A stretch of 64,000 nt of DNA, taken from positions 62,001-126,000 of the forward strand of contig JBMNTB010000002.1 in the NCBI GenBank assembly GCA_050945515.1, read 5' to 3'. Shown piece by piece: positions 17,965 to 26,674 of this stretch (position 1 is its first letter; each line of letters begins with the position of its first letter). The notes below the pieces were generated by a model. That model did no database searches. It saw only the letters and a program-made list of their open reading frames with translations, and was not told where the DNA came from. This stretch comes from UBA1046 sp050945515. Lineage in GTDB: Bacteria; Bacillota; Clostridia; Saccharofermentanales; DTU023. Position numbers and translations under genes: made by a program.

Positions 17965-17994
17965 TTGCCATAAACAGGCTTGTTCGCATAGAAT
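17965..17994 (+). promoter_or_regulatory. Sigma-A-type promoter upstream of the TPP riboswitch
   Basis: TTGCCA at 17965-17970 and TAGAAT at 17989-17994 are separated by 18 bases. The expected start point near 18000 coincides with the first stem of the riboswitch, which supports the call. Confidence 0.55.
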
Positions 17995-18000
17995 AGATAT

Positions 18001-18081
18001 TGTTCAGGGGAGCTTTAATAGCTGAGAGGACTGTAGTCGACCCTAGAACCTGAACCGGATAATACCGGCGGAGGGAGAACA
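18001..18081 (+). promoter_or_regulatory. TPP riboswitch (THI element)
   Basis: The conserved THI-box parts are all visible: a 5' GGGGAGC, the internal GCTGAGAGGA, then CCCTAGAACCTGAACCGG and ATAATACCGGCGGAGGGA. Stem P1 closes with TGTTC (18001-18005) against GAACA (18077-18081). The class senses thiamine diphosphate and normally turns expression off. It sits 175 bases upstream of a ThiX-like permease gene. Confidence 0.96.
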
Positions 18082-18102
18082 GTTAATTGGGATTTTTATT
18101 TG

Positions 18103-18128
18103 ACCTCCGCCATACAGGAGGTTTTTTT
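18103..18128 (+). terminator. Riboswitch-controlled intrinsic terminator
   Basis: ACCTCC (18103-18108) pairs with GGAGGT (18117-18122) and is followed by a run of T. CCTCCGCC at 18104-18111 is also perfectly complementary to GGCGGAGG at 18067-18074 inside the aptamer, so a ligand-free antiterminator would prevent this hairpin. That gives a complete off-switch for the transporter operon by attenuation. About 125 bases of otherwise featureless leader follow before the first gene. Confidence 0.85.
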
Positions 18129-18256
18129 GTCCATAATTTCTCAGATACTTTGCTATCAGTCAGCCTGCGGCTGTTGTCTTGGCTGCCGATATCTCCACGG
18201 CAGATTAAGGCTGATATATTGTTTTATATTGTTTAAGTCAGGGATGGTATAGCTGA

Positions 18257-19039
18257 ATGTGGTCTAGGTTTCGAAAAGCTATTCCCGCATTGATAGTATT
18301 GGCAATGATGCTTGGCATGTTGCAAGTTCTTTCTATGGCTAAAATAATTCACTCTTTTGTATTGCCGGCCCCGGCGTCTGTATTTTCAGCACTTATTACG
18401 CAGAGAGAGATTCTATGGCTGCATTGTCGAGAAACTCTGACAATTGCGTCCTTAGGTTTTATTCTGAGTGTCATTTTAGGAATTATTATTGCCTTGTTAA
18501 TGGATGCTTTTACTTTAGTTTATCGGGCCTTATATCCCTTATTGGTGGTCTCACAGACGATTCCCACCATGATTATTACTCCTGTTATAGTCCTGATGTT
18601 TGGATATGGGGTGGTGCCGAGATTAATTGTGGTTTTGTTGGTCTGCTTTTTCCCAGTTGCTATCAATCTACTTCAGGGTTTTTCTGATGTCGACAGAGAC
18701 CAGATTAAATTGATGCACTCACTGGGTGCCAATAAGTGGGAAATACTTCGTCATGTCAAATTCCCGTCAAGCTTGGTTCATCTGTTCTCCGGTATCAGGA
18801 TTTCTGCTACCTATTGTGTGATGGCTGCTGTCCTGGCGGAATGGTCCGGAGGTATGTCCGGCCTGGGCATTTATATGCTAAGAACGAAGAGGGCATACAG
18901 TTTTGATCACATGTTTGCCTCAATCATTTTGATAATTATACTGAGTCTTCTGCTTTACTATTTTGTTATTGTTGTTGAGCGTCTGGTAATGCCCTGGCAG
19001 AGGGCGACAGCTACTTTTGATTTACGGAGGGAAAAATGA
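18257..19039 (+). CDS. ABC transporter permease, thiamine-precursor (ThiX-like)
   Basis: A 260-residue inner-membrane protein with about six hydrophobic helices and the ABC-permease EAA-type loop (LMHSLGANKWEILRHVKFPSSLVHLFSGIRIS). It belongs to the SsuC/TauC/ThiX class. The upstream TPP riboswitch and the downstream NMT1/THI5-like binding protein indicate uptake of a thiamine pyrimidine precursor (HMP or formyl-aminopyrimidine type). It overlaps the next gene by four bases. Confidence 0.88.
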   Translation: MWSRFRKAIPALIVLAMMLGMLQVLSMAKIIHSFVLPAPASVFSALITQREILWLHCRETLTIASLGFILSVILGIIIALLMDAFTLVYRALYPLLVVSQTIPTMIITPVIVLMFGYGVVPRLIVVLLVCFFPVAINLLQGFSDVDRDQIKLMHSLGANKWEILRHVKFPSSLVHLFSGIRISATYCVMAAVLAEWSGGMSGLGIYMLRTKRAYSFDHMFASIILIIILSLLLYYFVIVVERLVMPWQRATATFDLRREK

Positions 19040-20043
19040 AAATAGCAAGAATTATTCTGATTATTTTAATCATATCGGTATTGATTGTATTTATTGTTTC
19101 CTGTCAGAAACAAAATAGTAGGGAAGCAGAACATATAAATACACAACTGCAAAAAATTACCTTTGCCTTAGACTGGACTCCTAATACAAATCACTCGGGG
19201 CTGTTTCTGGCACAACAGCAGGGTTTTTATGCTGAAGAGGGCCTAGATATAGACTTTCAAGAATCTGATATGAATTTTATTGAAATGGTCGCTACAGGGA
19301 GTGCCCCTTTTGGCATTGCCAGTCAGGAGCAGGTTCTACAGGCCAGATCTTCAGAGGCAGAAATACCGATTGTAGCAGTGGCAGCAATTCTGCAGCACAA
19401 TACTTCCGGTTTTGCATCTCCAGCGGGGCGCGGGATTAAAACTCCCCGTGATTTTGAAGATAAAACCTATAGCGGTTGGGGTACAGAATTGGAGTTAGCT
19501 TTTATTGAGACCTTAATGGAACAAGAGGAGGCTGATTTTGCCAAAGTAAATATTATCAATCAGTCAGCTAGTAATTATATTGCAGCAATGGAGTCTGAAG
19601 CTGACTTCGCCTGGATTTATTGGGGTTGGGATGGTATTAATTGCGAATTGCAAGATTATCCTCTCAATTTTATTCTCCTTCAGGATATTGATCCTAGGCT
19701 AGATTTTTATTCGCCGACAATCATTACCAATGAAACTGTAATTAATGATAATCCGGAGCTGATCAGACGTTTTCTGCGAGCGACAGCCAAGGGCTATTCA
19801 CTTGCAGTTGCGGAGCCTGATAAAGCAGTGGAGGCTGTTCTGGAAATGGCACCGGAGCTTGACAGAGAACTAGTATCAGCGAGCCAAAAGTGGCTGAGTA
19901 TGAAGTATATCGATGATGCATCCGTCTGGGGCACGATGAAACTTGAGATTTGGTTGAGCTTCAAAGACTGGATGTTGCAGTATGGAGTGCTGGACAACGA
20001 TTTAGATCCGGCGCAGGCATTTACCAATGACTATTTGCCGTGA
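19036..20043 (+). CDS. NMT1/THI5-like substrate-binding lipoprotein (ThiY-like)
   Basis: A 335-residue lipoprotein: a hydrophobic signal (residues 4-22) ends in IVSC with the lipid-modified cysteine at about residue 23. The mature part opens FALDWTPNTNHSGLFLAQQQGFYAEEGLDI, which is the classic ThiY/NMT1 motif. It delivers a pyrimidine precursor of thiamine to the permease encoded just upstream. A GGAGG lies before the ATG. Its last codons overlap the ATPase gene. Confidence 0.93.
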   Translation: MKIARIILIILIISVLIVFIVSCQKQNSREAEHINTQLQKITFALDWTPNTNHSGLFLAQQQGFYAEEGLDIDFQESDMNFIEMVATGSAPFGIASQEQVLQARSSEAEIPIVAVAAILQHNTSGFASPAGRGIKTPRDFEDKTYSGWGTELELAFIETLMEQEEADFAKVNIINQSASNYIAAMESEADFAWIYWGWDGINCELQDYPLNFILLQDIDPRLDFYSPTIITNETVINDNPELIRRFLRATAKGYSLAVAEPDKAVEAVLEMAPELDRELVSASQKWLSMKYIDDASVWGTMKLEIWLSFKDWMLQYGVLDNDLDPAQAFTNDYLP

Positions 20044-20821
20044 TAATAATATAGTTTTGAGAGCCAAGGGGCTGGGGCGGGCATTTAAGCAAGATTCGTG
20101 GGTTTTGCGAGATATAAGCCTGGAGCTGAGGCGAGGTGAATTTGCTGCTGTATTGGGCTTGTCCGGAAGTGGCAAGACTACTTTGTTTAATATTTTGGCA
20201 GGCCTGGATCAACCGGATCTTGGTTCGGTTGAAGTGAATGAAACAATAGGTTATATGATGCAGAAAGATTTGCTCTTGCCCTGGAAGCGCATCATAGACA
20301 ATATTACGTTACCGTTAATTATCCGTGGAGTTGCGCGTCGTGAGGCAGAACGCAGGGCATTGCTTCATCTGCCAACATTTGGACTGGAAGGGCTGGAGAG
20401 AAGTTGGCCGGCTCAACTGTCAGGCGGAGAGAGACAACGTGCTGCTTTGTTGCGGACCTATCTTCACGCCGGCACAATAATGCTGCTTGATGAACCCTTC
20501 GCCGGCCTTGATGCCATTACTCGCGAGAATATGCAGCAATGGCTTAAAAATATCTGCAATGAACTGAAGCTGACTATTTTATTAATTACTCATGATATTG
20601 AAGAAGCCATTAATTTGGCTGACACGATCTATGTTCTGTCTTCCGATCGGCCGGCCGGTCTCCATCCGCCGATCAAGCTGGCGGATTCTTTGGCTCCAAT
20701 ATCGAATAAACATAGTGATGAAAATTATGTAGCAGGACCAACGTTACAGAGCATATATCGTCAAGATCCCGGACTTAAACAACAAGTCAGGGAATTGCTT
20801 TACACATCTTTACGAACTTAG
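20027..20821 (+). CDS. ABC transporter ATPase, thiamine-precursor (ThiZ-like)
   Basis: A 264-residue ATPase with Walker A (GLSGSGKTT), Q-loop (YMMQKDLLLPW), signature (QLSGGERQRAAL), Walker B (TIMLLDEPFAGLDA) and the switch histidine (LLITHDIEEAI). It powers the importer made by the two preceding genes; the start overlaps ThiY by 17 bases. The stop overlaps the stop of a convergent pseudouridine synthase gene, and no terminator hairpin is visible between them. Confidence 0.92.
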   Translation: MTICRDNNIVLRAKGLGRAFKQDSWVLRDISLELRRGEFAAVLGLSGSGKTTLFNILAGLDQPDLGSVEVNETIGYMMQKDLLLPWKRIIDNITLPLIIRGVARREAERRALLHLPTFGLEGLERSWPAQLSGGERQRAALLRTYLHAGTIMLLDEPFAGLDAITRENMQQWLKNICNELKLTILLITHDIEEAINLADTIYVLSSDRPAGLHPPIKLADSLAPISNKHSDENYVAGPTLQSIYRQDPGLKQQVRELLYTSLRT

Positions 20822-21786
20822 TTGCAGTTGATCTTAACGGTAATATTCAATTGTTTAAACAAAGAATCCAGATCCGGAGTCAGGTCCGCATTAATGGCAA
20901 TAGTCTGGCGAGAAGCAACATGCTCGAATTCCAAATGGCAGGCGTGGAGAGCATGGCGATTAATTAAATTATCAGTTAGTATCTGTTCCGGTTGGCAAAG
21001 AGCCAGTGCTTTCGGTAGAAGATCCGGCCTGACATAGTCTTGTTCAGTGGTAATATTTGTTAATTGTTGTAGGCCATACATGGTATCTCCGACCAGAGGA
21101 TGAGCATACCATAGGCAATGCAGCCTGATCTGATGAGTACGCCCTGTTAGCAGTTCAAAGGACACCAGTGAAACATTAGCATCAGTTGAGTAGGCAATCT
21201 CTCGATAAAGAGTGATTGCTTCTTTACCGTCAGGATGGATTACTCGTCGCATGAAACTATCCTCACTGCGTTTGACGGATCCGGTGAGGATGCCGCGAGG
21301 CGGGAAGAAACGACCATGTACCAGACCAAGATATATTTTTTTCATCTTCTGAGTTGATGTAAAATGGTGCGCAAAGGCCATTCTGGCGATCAGAATGACA
21401 CCACTTGTTTCACGGTCAAGTCTGAGAATAGGATGTAAAGGAGTAGTTGACAGTCGATCAGTAATAGTTCCTGTATTATGAGTTGCTGTTGGATGAATGA
21501 CTTGGCCGGGTTTTTTATTAATGGCGACATACCAGTCGTCAATATAGATAACATCTAATTCAGGATCTTGTCGTAAGGCAGTTTGATCCTGGGGTTCAGG
21601 CAAGCTTATCAACAGAATATCCCCTGAGCTTATGCGGTCGATCAGGCGCAAAGAACGACCGTTACCGGTGATGCTACCCAGTCGTCGGATTTTTTTCAGC
21701 AGTCTGTTAGAGAAACCGGCCTGAGTTAAAACCTGCCGGACTGTTTTCTGATCATCTTTGTTCTGGCATTTCCAAGTAAAAATCAT
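20818..21786 (-). CDS. RluA-family pseudouridine synthase
   Basis: A 322-residue protein with the RluA signature LHPILRLDRETSGVILIAR (catalytic Asp in RLDRETSG), GRTHQIRLHCLWYAHPLVGDTMYG and an N-terminal S4-like segment. It isomerises uridine to pseudouridine in RNA; the target cannot be told from sequence. The window has a second, RluD-like member at 27.2 kb. The ATG is preceded by an A/T-rich stretch with no visible Shine-Dalgarno and a TATAAT nine bases upstream, so a leaderless or nearly leaderless transcript is possible. Confidence 0.92.
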   Translation of the reverse strand: MIFTWKCQNKDDQKTVRQVLTQAGFSNRLLKKIRRLGSITGNGRSLRLIDRISSGDILLISLPEPQDQTALRQDPELDVIYIDDWYVAINKKPGQVIHPTATHNTGTITDRLSTTPLHPILRLDRETSGVILIARMAFAHHFTSTQKMKKIYLGLVHGRFFPPRGILTGSVKRSEDSFMRRVIHPDGKEAITLYREIAYSTDANVSLVSFELLTGRTHQIRLHCLWYAHPLVGDTMYGLQQLTNITTEQDYVRPDLLPKALALCQPEQILTDNLINRHALHACHLEFEHVASRQTIAINADLTPDLDSLFKQLNITVKINCN

Positions 21787-21841
21787 TTCTATTATATTTT
21801 ACTATAATCTTTACTTATCTTTATTGGAAAGGATCCTAGAG

Positions 21842-21876
21842 ACCGGGTTGTGAACCGGGCGTGAACCGGGTTGTGA
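21842..21876 (+). repeat. Three tandem copies of a 11-12-bp unit upstream of rny
   Basis: ACCGGGTTGTGA (21842-21853), ACCGGGCGTGA (21854-21864) and ACCGGGTTGTGA (21865-21876) are directly adjacent and end five bases before the -35 box of the rny promoter. They are G+C-rich in an A+T-rich region. A regulatory role is possible but unproven. Confidence 0.85.
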
Positions 21877-21881
21877 ATAAA

Positions 21882-21909
21882 TTGACAGATATGCACCTTT
21901 ATCTATAAA
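21882..21909 (+). promoter_or_regulatory. Sigma-A promoter for rny
   Basis: TTGACA (21882-21887), 16 bases, TATAAA (21904-21909) gives a strong vegetative promoter. The resulting leader is about 80 bases and ends in a near-perfect Shine-Dalgarno GGAGGTGA. Confidence 0.75.
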
Positions 21910-21996
21910 ATACAGGGTAGTATTCACGGCGCCTCAGCGGGCGTTGCTTATGTTTTAACTCGCAACTTGAAAAATTAATTATGGAGGTGATTAGAC

Positions 21997-23559
21997 ATAG
22001 AGTGGCTATATTTAGTTATTGGCTTGATTATAGGCGCTGTACTGATAGCAATTATTACGATTACCTGGTACAGGCGCGGTCTGAGTAAACAGAGCATTGC
22101 ACTACAAGAGCAGAAGTTAAAAACTGCTGAAGACATAAAAACGTTGATCTTAGAAGCGCGTAAGGAAGGTGAAAACAAGAAACGTGAGTTTTTGCTGGAG
22201 GCCAAAGAAGAAGTACACAAAGCGAAAGCAGACTTAGAGAGAGATGCTCGCGACAAGAGAAGCGAGTTATCACGAGAGAGAAACCGGATTGATCAAAAGG
22301 AAGAAGCTCTGGATCGCAGAGTTTCCGCTCTGGAACAAAAGGAGCAAGATATCGAGCAAAGGCAATGTGATTTGCTGGAAGCAGAAAAGCGGCTACAGGA
22401 GGCCGAACAACGTAAAGTTGAAGAACTGGAACGCATATCTGGATTATCTGTACAAGAAGCTCAGAAACAGGTTCTTGATGAAGCCAGGGTGGAGTATGAA
22501 CATGATATGGCAATCCTGTTTCGCCAAATTGAGGAAGAAACCAGGGAAAATGCCAATGTGATGGCTAAAGAGATTGTAGTAAATGCCATCCAAAGATATG
22601 CCTCAGATTTTGTTTCGGATGCAACGGTATCGGTTGTTCCCCTGCCTAATGAAGAAATGAAAGGCAGGATCATCGGTAGAGAAGGTCGGAATATAAGAAC
22701 TATCGAAACAATGACCGGAGTCGATTTAATTATTGACGATACCCCGGAAGCGGTAATTTTATCCAGCTTTGATCCGATTCGACGCGAGATAGCCAGAATT
22801 GCCATAGAAAAGCTGGTTCAGGATGGACGTATCCATCCTGCCAGGATTGAGGAAACGGTTGAAAAAGCTAAGAAGGAAATCGACCAGTCAATCAAAGAAG
22901 CCGGCGAAGAGGCTGTTTTTAAATCCGGTGTCGTTGGTATCCATCCTGAAGCCGTTAAGATACTTGGACGCTTAAAGTATCGCACCAGTTATGGTCAGAA
23001 TGTCCTACAACATTCTGTTGAAGTAAGCGGAATCGCTGGGATTATGGCCTCAGAACTGGGTCTTGATGTAATGTCTGCCAAGAAAGCGGGTTTACTGCAT
23101 GACATAGGTAAAGCCGTTGACTTTGAGATGGAAGGCTCACATATCCAACTGGGAGTTGATATTGCGAAAAGGCTTAAATTGGATGAAGTGACAACAAATG
23201 CTATCGCATCTCATCATGGAGATGAAGAACCAGCAACAATGATTGCTTCTTTGGTGGCGGCGGCGGATGCTATATCGGCTGCCAGACCAGGTGCACGAAG
23301 AGAGAATGTAGAGACTTATATCAAGCGCATTGAAAAGTTAGAAGAAATTGCAAATTCAATGACTGGAGTCGAGAAGTCTTATGCTGTCCAGGCCGGGCGT
23401 GAAATACGAGTTATCGTCCTGCCGGATCAGGTTAAAGATGATGAAATGCCTCTGATAGCACATCGTATCGCCAAGCAGATCGAAGCGGAACTTAATTTTC
23501 CGGGTCAGATCAAAGTGAATATGATACGTGAAAGCAGAGTAGCAGATTACGCCAAGTAG
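21997..23559 (+). CDS. rny: Ribonuclease Y, apparently initiated at an AUA codon
   Basis: RNase Y is the membrane-tethered endoribonuclease that starts mRNA decay in Bacillota. An N-terminal membrane helix, a long charged coiled coil (about residues 30-190), a KH domain (GRIIGREGRNIRTIE) and an HD domain (GLLHDIGKAVD) are all present. The frame has no ATG, GTG or TTG between the in-frame TGA at 21988 and a TTG at 22024. The strong GGAGGTGA at 21983-21990 points at ATA 21997, which restores the family N terminus (M/I-E-W-L-Y) and gives 520 residues, the usual RNase Y length. The TTG has no ribosome-binding site and would cut into the membrane helix. A sequencing error ATG to ATA remains possible. 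Confidence 0.93.
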   Translation: MEWLYLVIGLIIGAVLIAIITITWYRRGLSKQSIALQEQKLKTAEDIKTLILEARKEGENKKREFLLEAKEEVHKAKADLERDARDKRSELSRERNRIDQKEEALDRRVSALEQKEQDIEQRQCDLLEAEKRLQEAEQRKVEELERISGLSVQEAQKQVLDEARVEYEHDMAILFRQIEEETRENANVMAKEIVVNAIQRYASDFVSDATVSVVPLPNEEMKGRIIGREGRNIRTIETMTGVDLIIDDTPEAVILSSFDPIRREIARIAIEKLVQDGRIHPARIEETVEKAKKEIDQSIKEAGEEAVFKSGVVGIHPEAVKILGRLKYRTSYGQNVLQHSVEVSGIAGIMASELGLDVMSAKKAGLLHDIGKAVDFEMEGSHIQLGVDIAKRLKLDEVTTNAIASHHGDEEPATMIASLVAAADAISAARPGARRENVETYIKRIEKLEEIANSMTGVEKSYAVQAGREIRVIVLPDQVKDDEMPLIAHRIAKQIEAELNFPGQIKVNMIRESRVADYAK

Positions 23560-23624
23560 TATTGAGTGAAACATACTGGTGAAAGGCGGAGGATTTGCAC
23601 AAGCAATTAATGCAAGAGATAAAA

Positions 23625-23665
23625 GATGCCGGGCAGGATGTAACAAACCTGTCCGGCATCTTATT
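23625..23665 (+). terminator. Intrinsic terminator after rny
   Basis: GATGCCGGGCAGG (23625-23637) pairs with CCTGTCCGGCATC (23648-23660), a 13-bp stem with one G-U pair, followed by TTATTT. It separates rny from ymdB. Confidence 0.85.
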
Positions 23666-23804
23666 TAATATTGTTGTGCAACATTTTACTCTGAAGAGTT
23701 AACAATAAACCATTAATTTCTTCAGCTTGGTCACTGATATATGGCCCCAATATACGTCCGGAAGCTTAACTATTCTATGATACAATTAGCTAGCGGAGGG
23801 CAGC

Positions 23805-24602
23805 ATGAATATTCTGATGATTGGCGATATTGTTGGTCGTGAAGGCAGGGATGCTCTAACATTTTGGCTGCCTGCCTATAAAGATGCACACAAGATTGAT
23901 CTCTGTATAGCCAATGCCGAAAATTCCGCCGGCGGCAAAGGCATCACAGCCAATATTGTCAGAGAGCTAAGGGATGCCGGCGTGGATGTTATAACTCTTG
24001 GCAATCATGCATGGGAACAAAGGTCCTGGCTGGATGAGGCAGATAGATTTCCGGAAGTGATTCGGCCTTGGAATGGTGCTCCATCATGGCCCGGACAGGG
24101 ATACTATGTTCATAAATATAATTGTGGCAAAGTTTTAGTCGTAAATTTGTTGGGCTATATTTTTATGCAAGGCGCAGATAATCCGTTCTTTTTTATGGAG
24201 CGCTACTTCCAAGATTTGTTAGACAGAATTAAGCCGCAAATTACGATCATCGATTTTCATGCCGAAGCGACTGCAGAAAAATGTGCCATGGCGTGGTATC
24301 TTGCAGACAAAGTAACTGCCGTCTGCGGTACTCATACTCATGTACAGACGGCAGATGAGAGGATCATCGGTACCGGCACTGCTTTTATCTCTGACCTTGG
24401 TATGACTGGTAGCATGGACGGAGTGATAGGTATGGACAGAGAGCATTCGCTGCGTCGCTTTTGTACTTATCTGCCAACACCTTATAAGTTGCATTCCGGC
24501 AATGTTCATATTCAGGGCGCAATAATTAATGTGGATCATCGCTGCGGTCAAGCAAGATCGATCAAAAGACTTGATATCAAATTAGAAGACATCAGATCAT
24601 GA
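23805..24602 (+). CDS. ymdB: YmdB-family metallophosphoesterase
   Basis: A 265-residue protein of the TIGR00282/YmdB family. Metal-binding motifs are visible in order: MIGDIVGREGR, ANAENSAGGKG, TLGNHAWEQ, DFHAEATAEK and GTHTHVQTADE. Bacillus YmdB hydrolyses 2',3'-cyclic nucleotides and influences biofilm and motility decisions; it is regularly found next to rny, as here. Ribosome-binding site GGAGG precedes the ATG. The stop overlaps the next gene's ATG. Confidence 0.95.
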   Translation: MNILMIGDIVGREGRDALTFWLPAYKDAHKIDLCIANAENSAGGKGITANIVRELRDAGVDVITLGNHAWEQRSWLDEADRFPEVIRPWNGAPSWPGQGYYVHKYNCGKVLVVNLLGYIFMQGADNPFFFMERYFQDLLDRIKPQITIIDFHAEATAEKCAMAWYLADKVTAVCGTHTHVQTADERIIGTGTAFISDLGMTGSMDGVIGMDREHSLRRFCTYLPTPYKLHSGNVHIQGAIINVDHRCGQARSIKRLDIKLEDIRS

Positions 24603-26674
24603 GAGAGTCCAGTCCCCAAATTTTATTTCGAAGGCAATGTCTTTATAGAACTGCGTACAGACTGACAGCTCTAATATTAATTCTGATATTCATGCTCATC
24701 TCTACAGCAGGCTGCATGTTGGAAGAAGGTCAGAGTAATGAGACACTTGAAGCAATTTCTACATCAAGTCAGATCAACCTGCCATCTCCTGCAACAACTA
24801 TTAAGCCGGGTACAGGTGAGTTGAGACTGTGGTGGCAAAAACCACAGGATTACAGCCCCCTGAAACCAGCAACAGCAGAGCAGAAAGGTATCTACAGTTT
24901 ACTATACCAGACCTTGTTTGCCATTGATGATATGGGTTATATCTGTCCCGTGATAGCGGCAGATTACAGATGGTCAAATGACCGTCTTAAAATAAAAATA
25001 GATATTGAACCCGGATTAGAATTTTCTGATGGCACAGCATTAAAACCGGAAGATGTTAAAGCTTCAATCGAAAGTTGGATAGCAAACAGGGGATGGATCG
25101 TCAATAGCATTCCAGGTATTAATGATGTGTCGTCAGGACAAGATGACATAATAGATGCAACTGCTGAGCAAAGTCTTTCAGATATGCCGGATAATGTTAA
25201 TTCTACAAATGTTGAAGTTACAGAGGGTTCGGTTGAAGAACTGCAAACAACTGCGGAACTAGCTGAGAATACAGAAGCAGAAGATGTTAATGCTGATCCT
25301 GCTAAGAGCAGCGACAGTATGAACGCTGAAGCTTCTGAGACAGGTTTAACAGTCGATGATATCTGGGCAAATGCTGACGCCCCTACTCCGAATATTGAAG
25401 ATCTAGTATTTCTTAACCGTGAACAGGCGATGGCCGCGATTAAACAAGTGGTAGCTACAGATTCTTTTATCGAAATTCATTTGTCTGAAAGATGTGATAA
25501 TCTACTTGATTTTTTAGCTATACCGATCGTACCTACTGTTTATTCCAGCGGTTTGCTATCGTCATTTCCGCCCGGAACAGGGAGTTGGTATTGTGTAGAA
25601 CAGCTGATTACCGGTGAAGCTAAATTAAAGCGAATCGGACATGATAAGGAGCTGGTAATTCAAGTTTTAGCTTACGATTCGCAGCAACAGGCGATGAAAG
25701 CTTTCCTTAATAAGGAAGTTGATTTGCTTCTATTATCTGCTACGGCTTGGCCCAGATTTGGCGGGCTAAAGGATATTAGGACCCGGAAACTTCCGACCGG
25801 TCATTTTGTTTATTTACAACTAAATGTAAATGTTGCACCCCTTAATAGCAGGTCATATTTCCAGTCTCTTACCAAGGCTTTTTTGCGCTCAGCTCTGACG
25901 GTGGATAGGCCAGCTGGATCCTGGCTCTATTCTCCAATTCCAGAGCGGGGCAGTCACCCCTTTTTGCCATCCACTCAGGAGATAAAGCAAAAGCTAGAGG
26001 AGTTATCGGCTGAGGCTGATTTTGTGTGGCTGCATGATGATCCGGTTCAACCCTTGTTGATGACTTGGCCTCAGTTTGAGGAGGCGGATATTGTAGGTGA
26101 GCAAATCAGAAGAGAATTAAGACTACAGCAAGTACCGGTTGTGCGAACAGGGGAGAGTCTGATCCCGGAAAGTACGCCGGATCCCTCTTTAAGTCCGACA
26201 CCTATGGAAACTTTGCCACCAACGCCTACACCGGATCCCAATATTATATATTTACCCAGTATTACGCCTGAACCGACCCCGACAGCACTTGATCCGGCGC
26301 AGGTGCCTGAAACAGCAGCTTTAGAACTGGTACTCTCTGGAGCTGATCTGTACGAGCCGTATCTGTTTTTTAAAACAGCGGGAGAAGCAGGGGTGCCAGA
26401 AAATGAATCACTGTTAGTACTCAAAGAATTATATTCCCTGAGATTAGCAGGGAGATCATCTGAGTCGTCCGGAATTAGGGATGGCTATAGTAATAATTCC
26501 GGGGCCAGATTGGCAGGTATAATGGCACTAATAGAACTATTACAGCAATGCAACATGATTGGAATTGCTGTACCCTGTAATGTTATCTGTTATGGTGAGA
26601 GGATTGAAGGTGACATTGGTCTGAATGTTGATAATCCTTATTCTGGATTGGAGGAATTAATTATATGGCCGTAG
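24599..26674 (+). CDS. Large lipoprotein related to family 5 (oligopeptide-type) substrate-binding proteins
   Basis: A 691-residue lipoprotein: hydrophobic signal at residues 21-38 ending STAGC, lipid cysteine at 39. The region after it (LLYQTLFAIDDMGYICPVIAADYRWSND and FSDGTALKPEDVKASIESW) follows the SBP family 5 pattern. An acidic, Ser/Thr-rich insert of roughly 90 residues interrupts the fold around residue 190, and a Pro-Thr-rich linker lies around residues 525-570. No permease or ATPase genes accompany it, so it is either served by a transporter elsewhere or is not a transport protein. ATGA coupling with ymdB; overlaps lspA. Confidence 0.65.
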   Translation: MRESSPQILFRRQCLYRTAYRLTALILILIFMLISTAGCMLEEGQSNETLEAISTSSQINLPSPATTIKPGTGELRLWWQKPQDYSPLKPATAEQKGIYSLLYQTLFAIDDMGYICPVIAADYRWSNDRLKIKIDIEPGLEFSDGTALKPEDVKASIESWIANRGWIVNSIPGINDVSSGQDDIIDATAEQSLSDMPDNVNSTNVEVTEGSVEELQTTAELAENTEAEDVNADPAKSSDSMNAEASETGLTVDDIWANADAPTPNIEDLVFLNREQAMAAIKQVVATDSFIEIHLSERCDNLLDFLAIPIVPTVYSSGLLSSFPPGTGSWYCVEQLITGEAKLKRIGHDKELVIQVLAYDSQQQAMKAFLNKEVDLLLLSATAWPRFGGLKDIRTRKLPTGHFVYLQLNVNVAPLNSRSYFQSLTKAFLRSALTVDRPAGSWLYSPIPERGSHPFLPSTQEIKQKLEELSAEADFVWLHDDPVQPLLMTWPQFEEADIVGEQIRRELRLQQVPVVRTGESLIPESTPDPSLSPTPMETLPPTPTPDPNIIYLPSITPEPTPTALDPAQVPETAALELVLSGADLYEPYLFFKTAGEAGVPENESLLVLKELYSLRLAGRSSESSGIRDGYSNNSGARLAGIMALIELLQQCNMIGIAVPCNVICYGERIEGDIGLNVDNPYSGLEELIIWP

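Noticed and set aside
23595..23703. Short frame between rny and ymdB (TTG start after GCGGAGG)
   Set aside because: The spacing from the ribosome-binding site is only two bases and the codons run through the terminator stem; no family resemblance.
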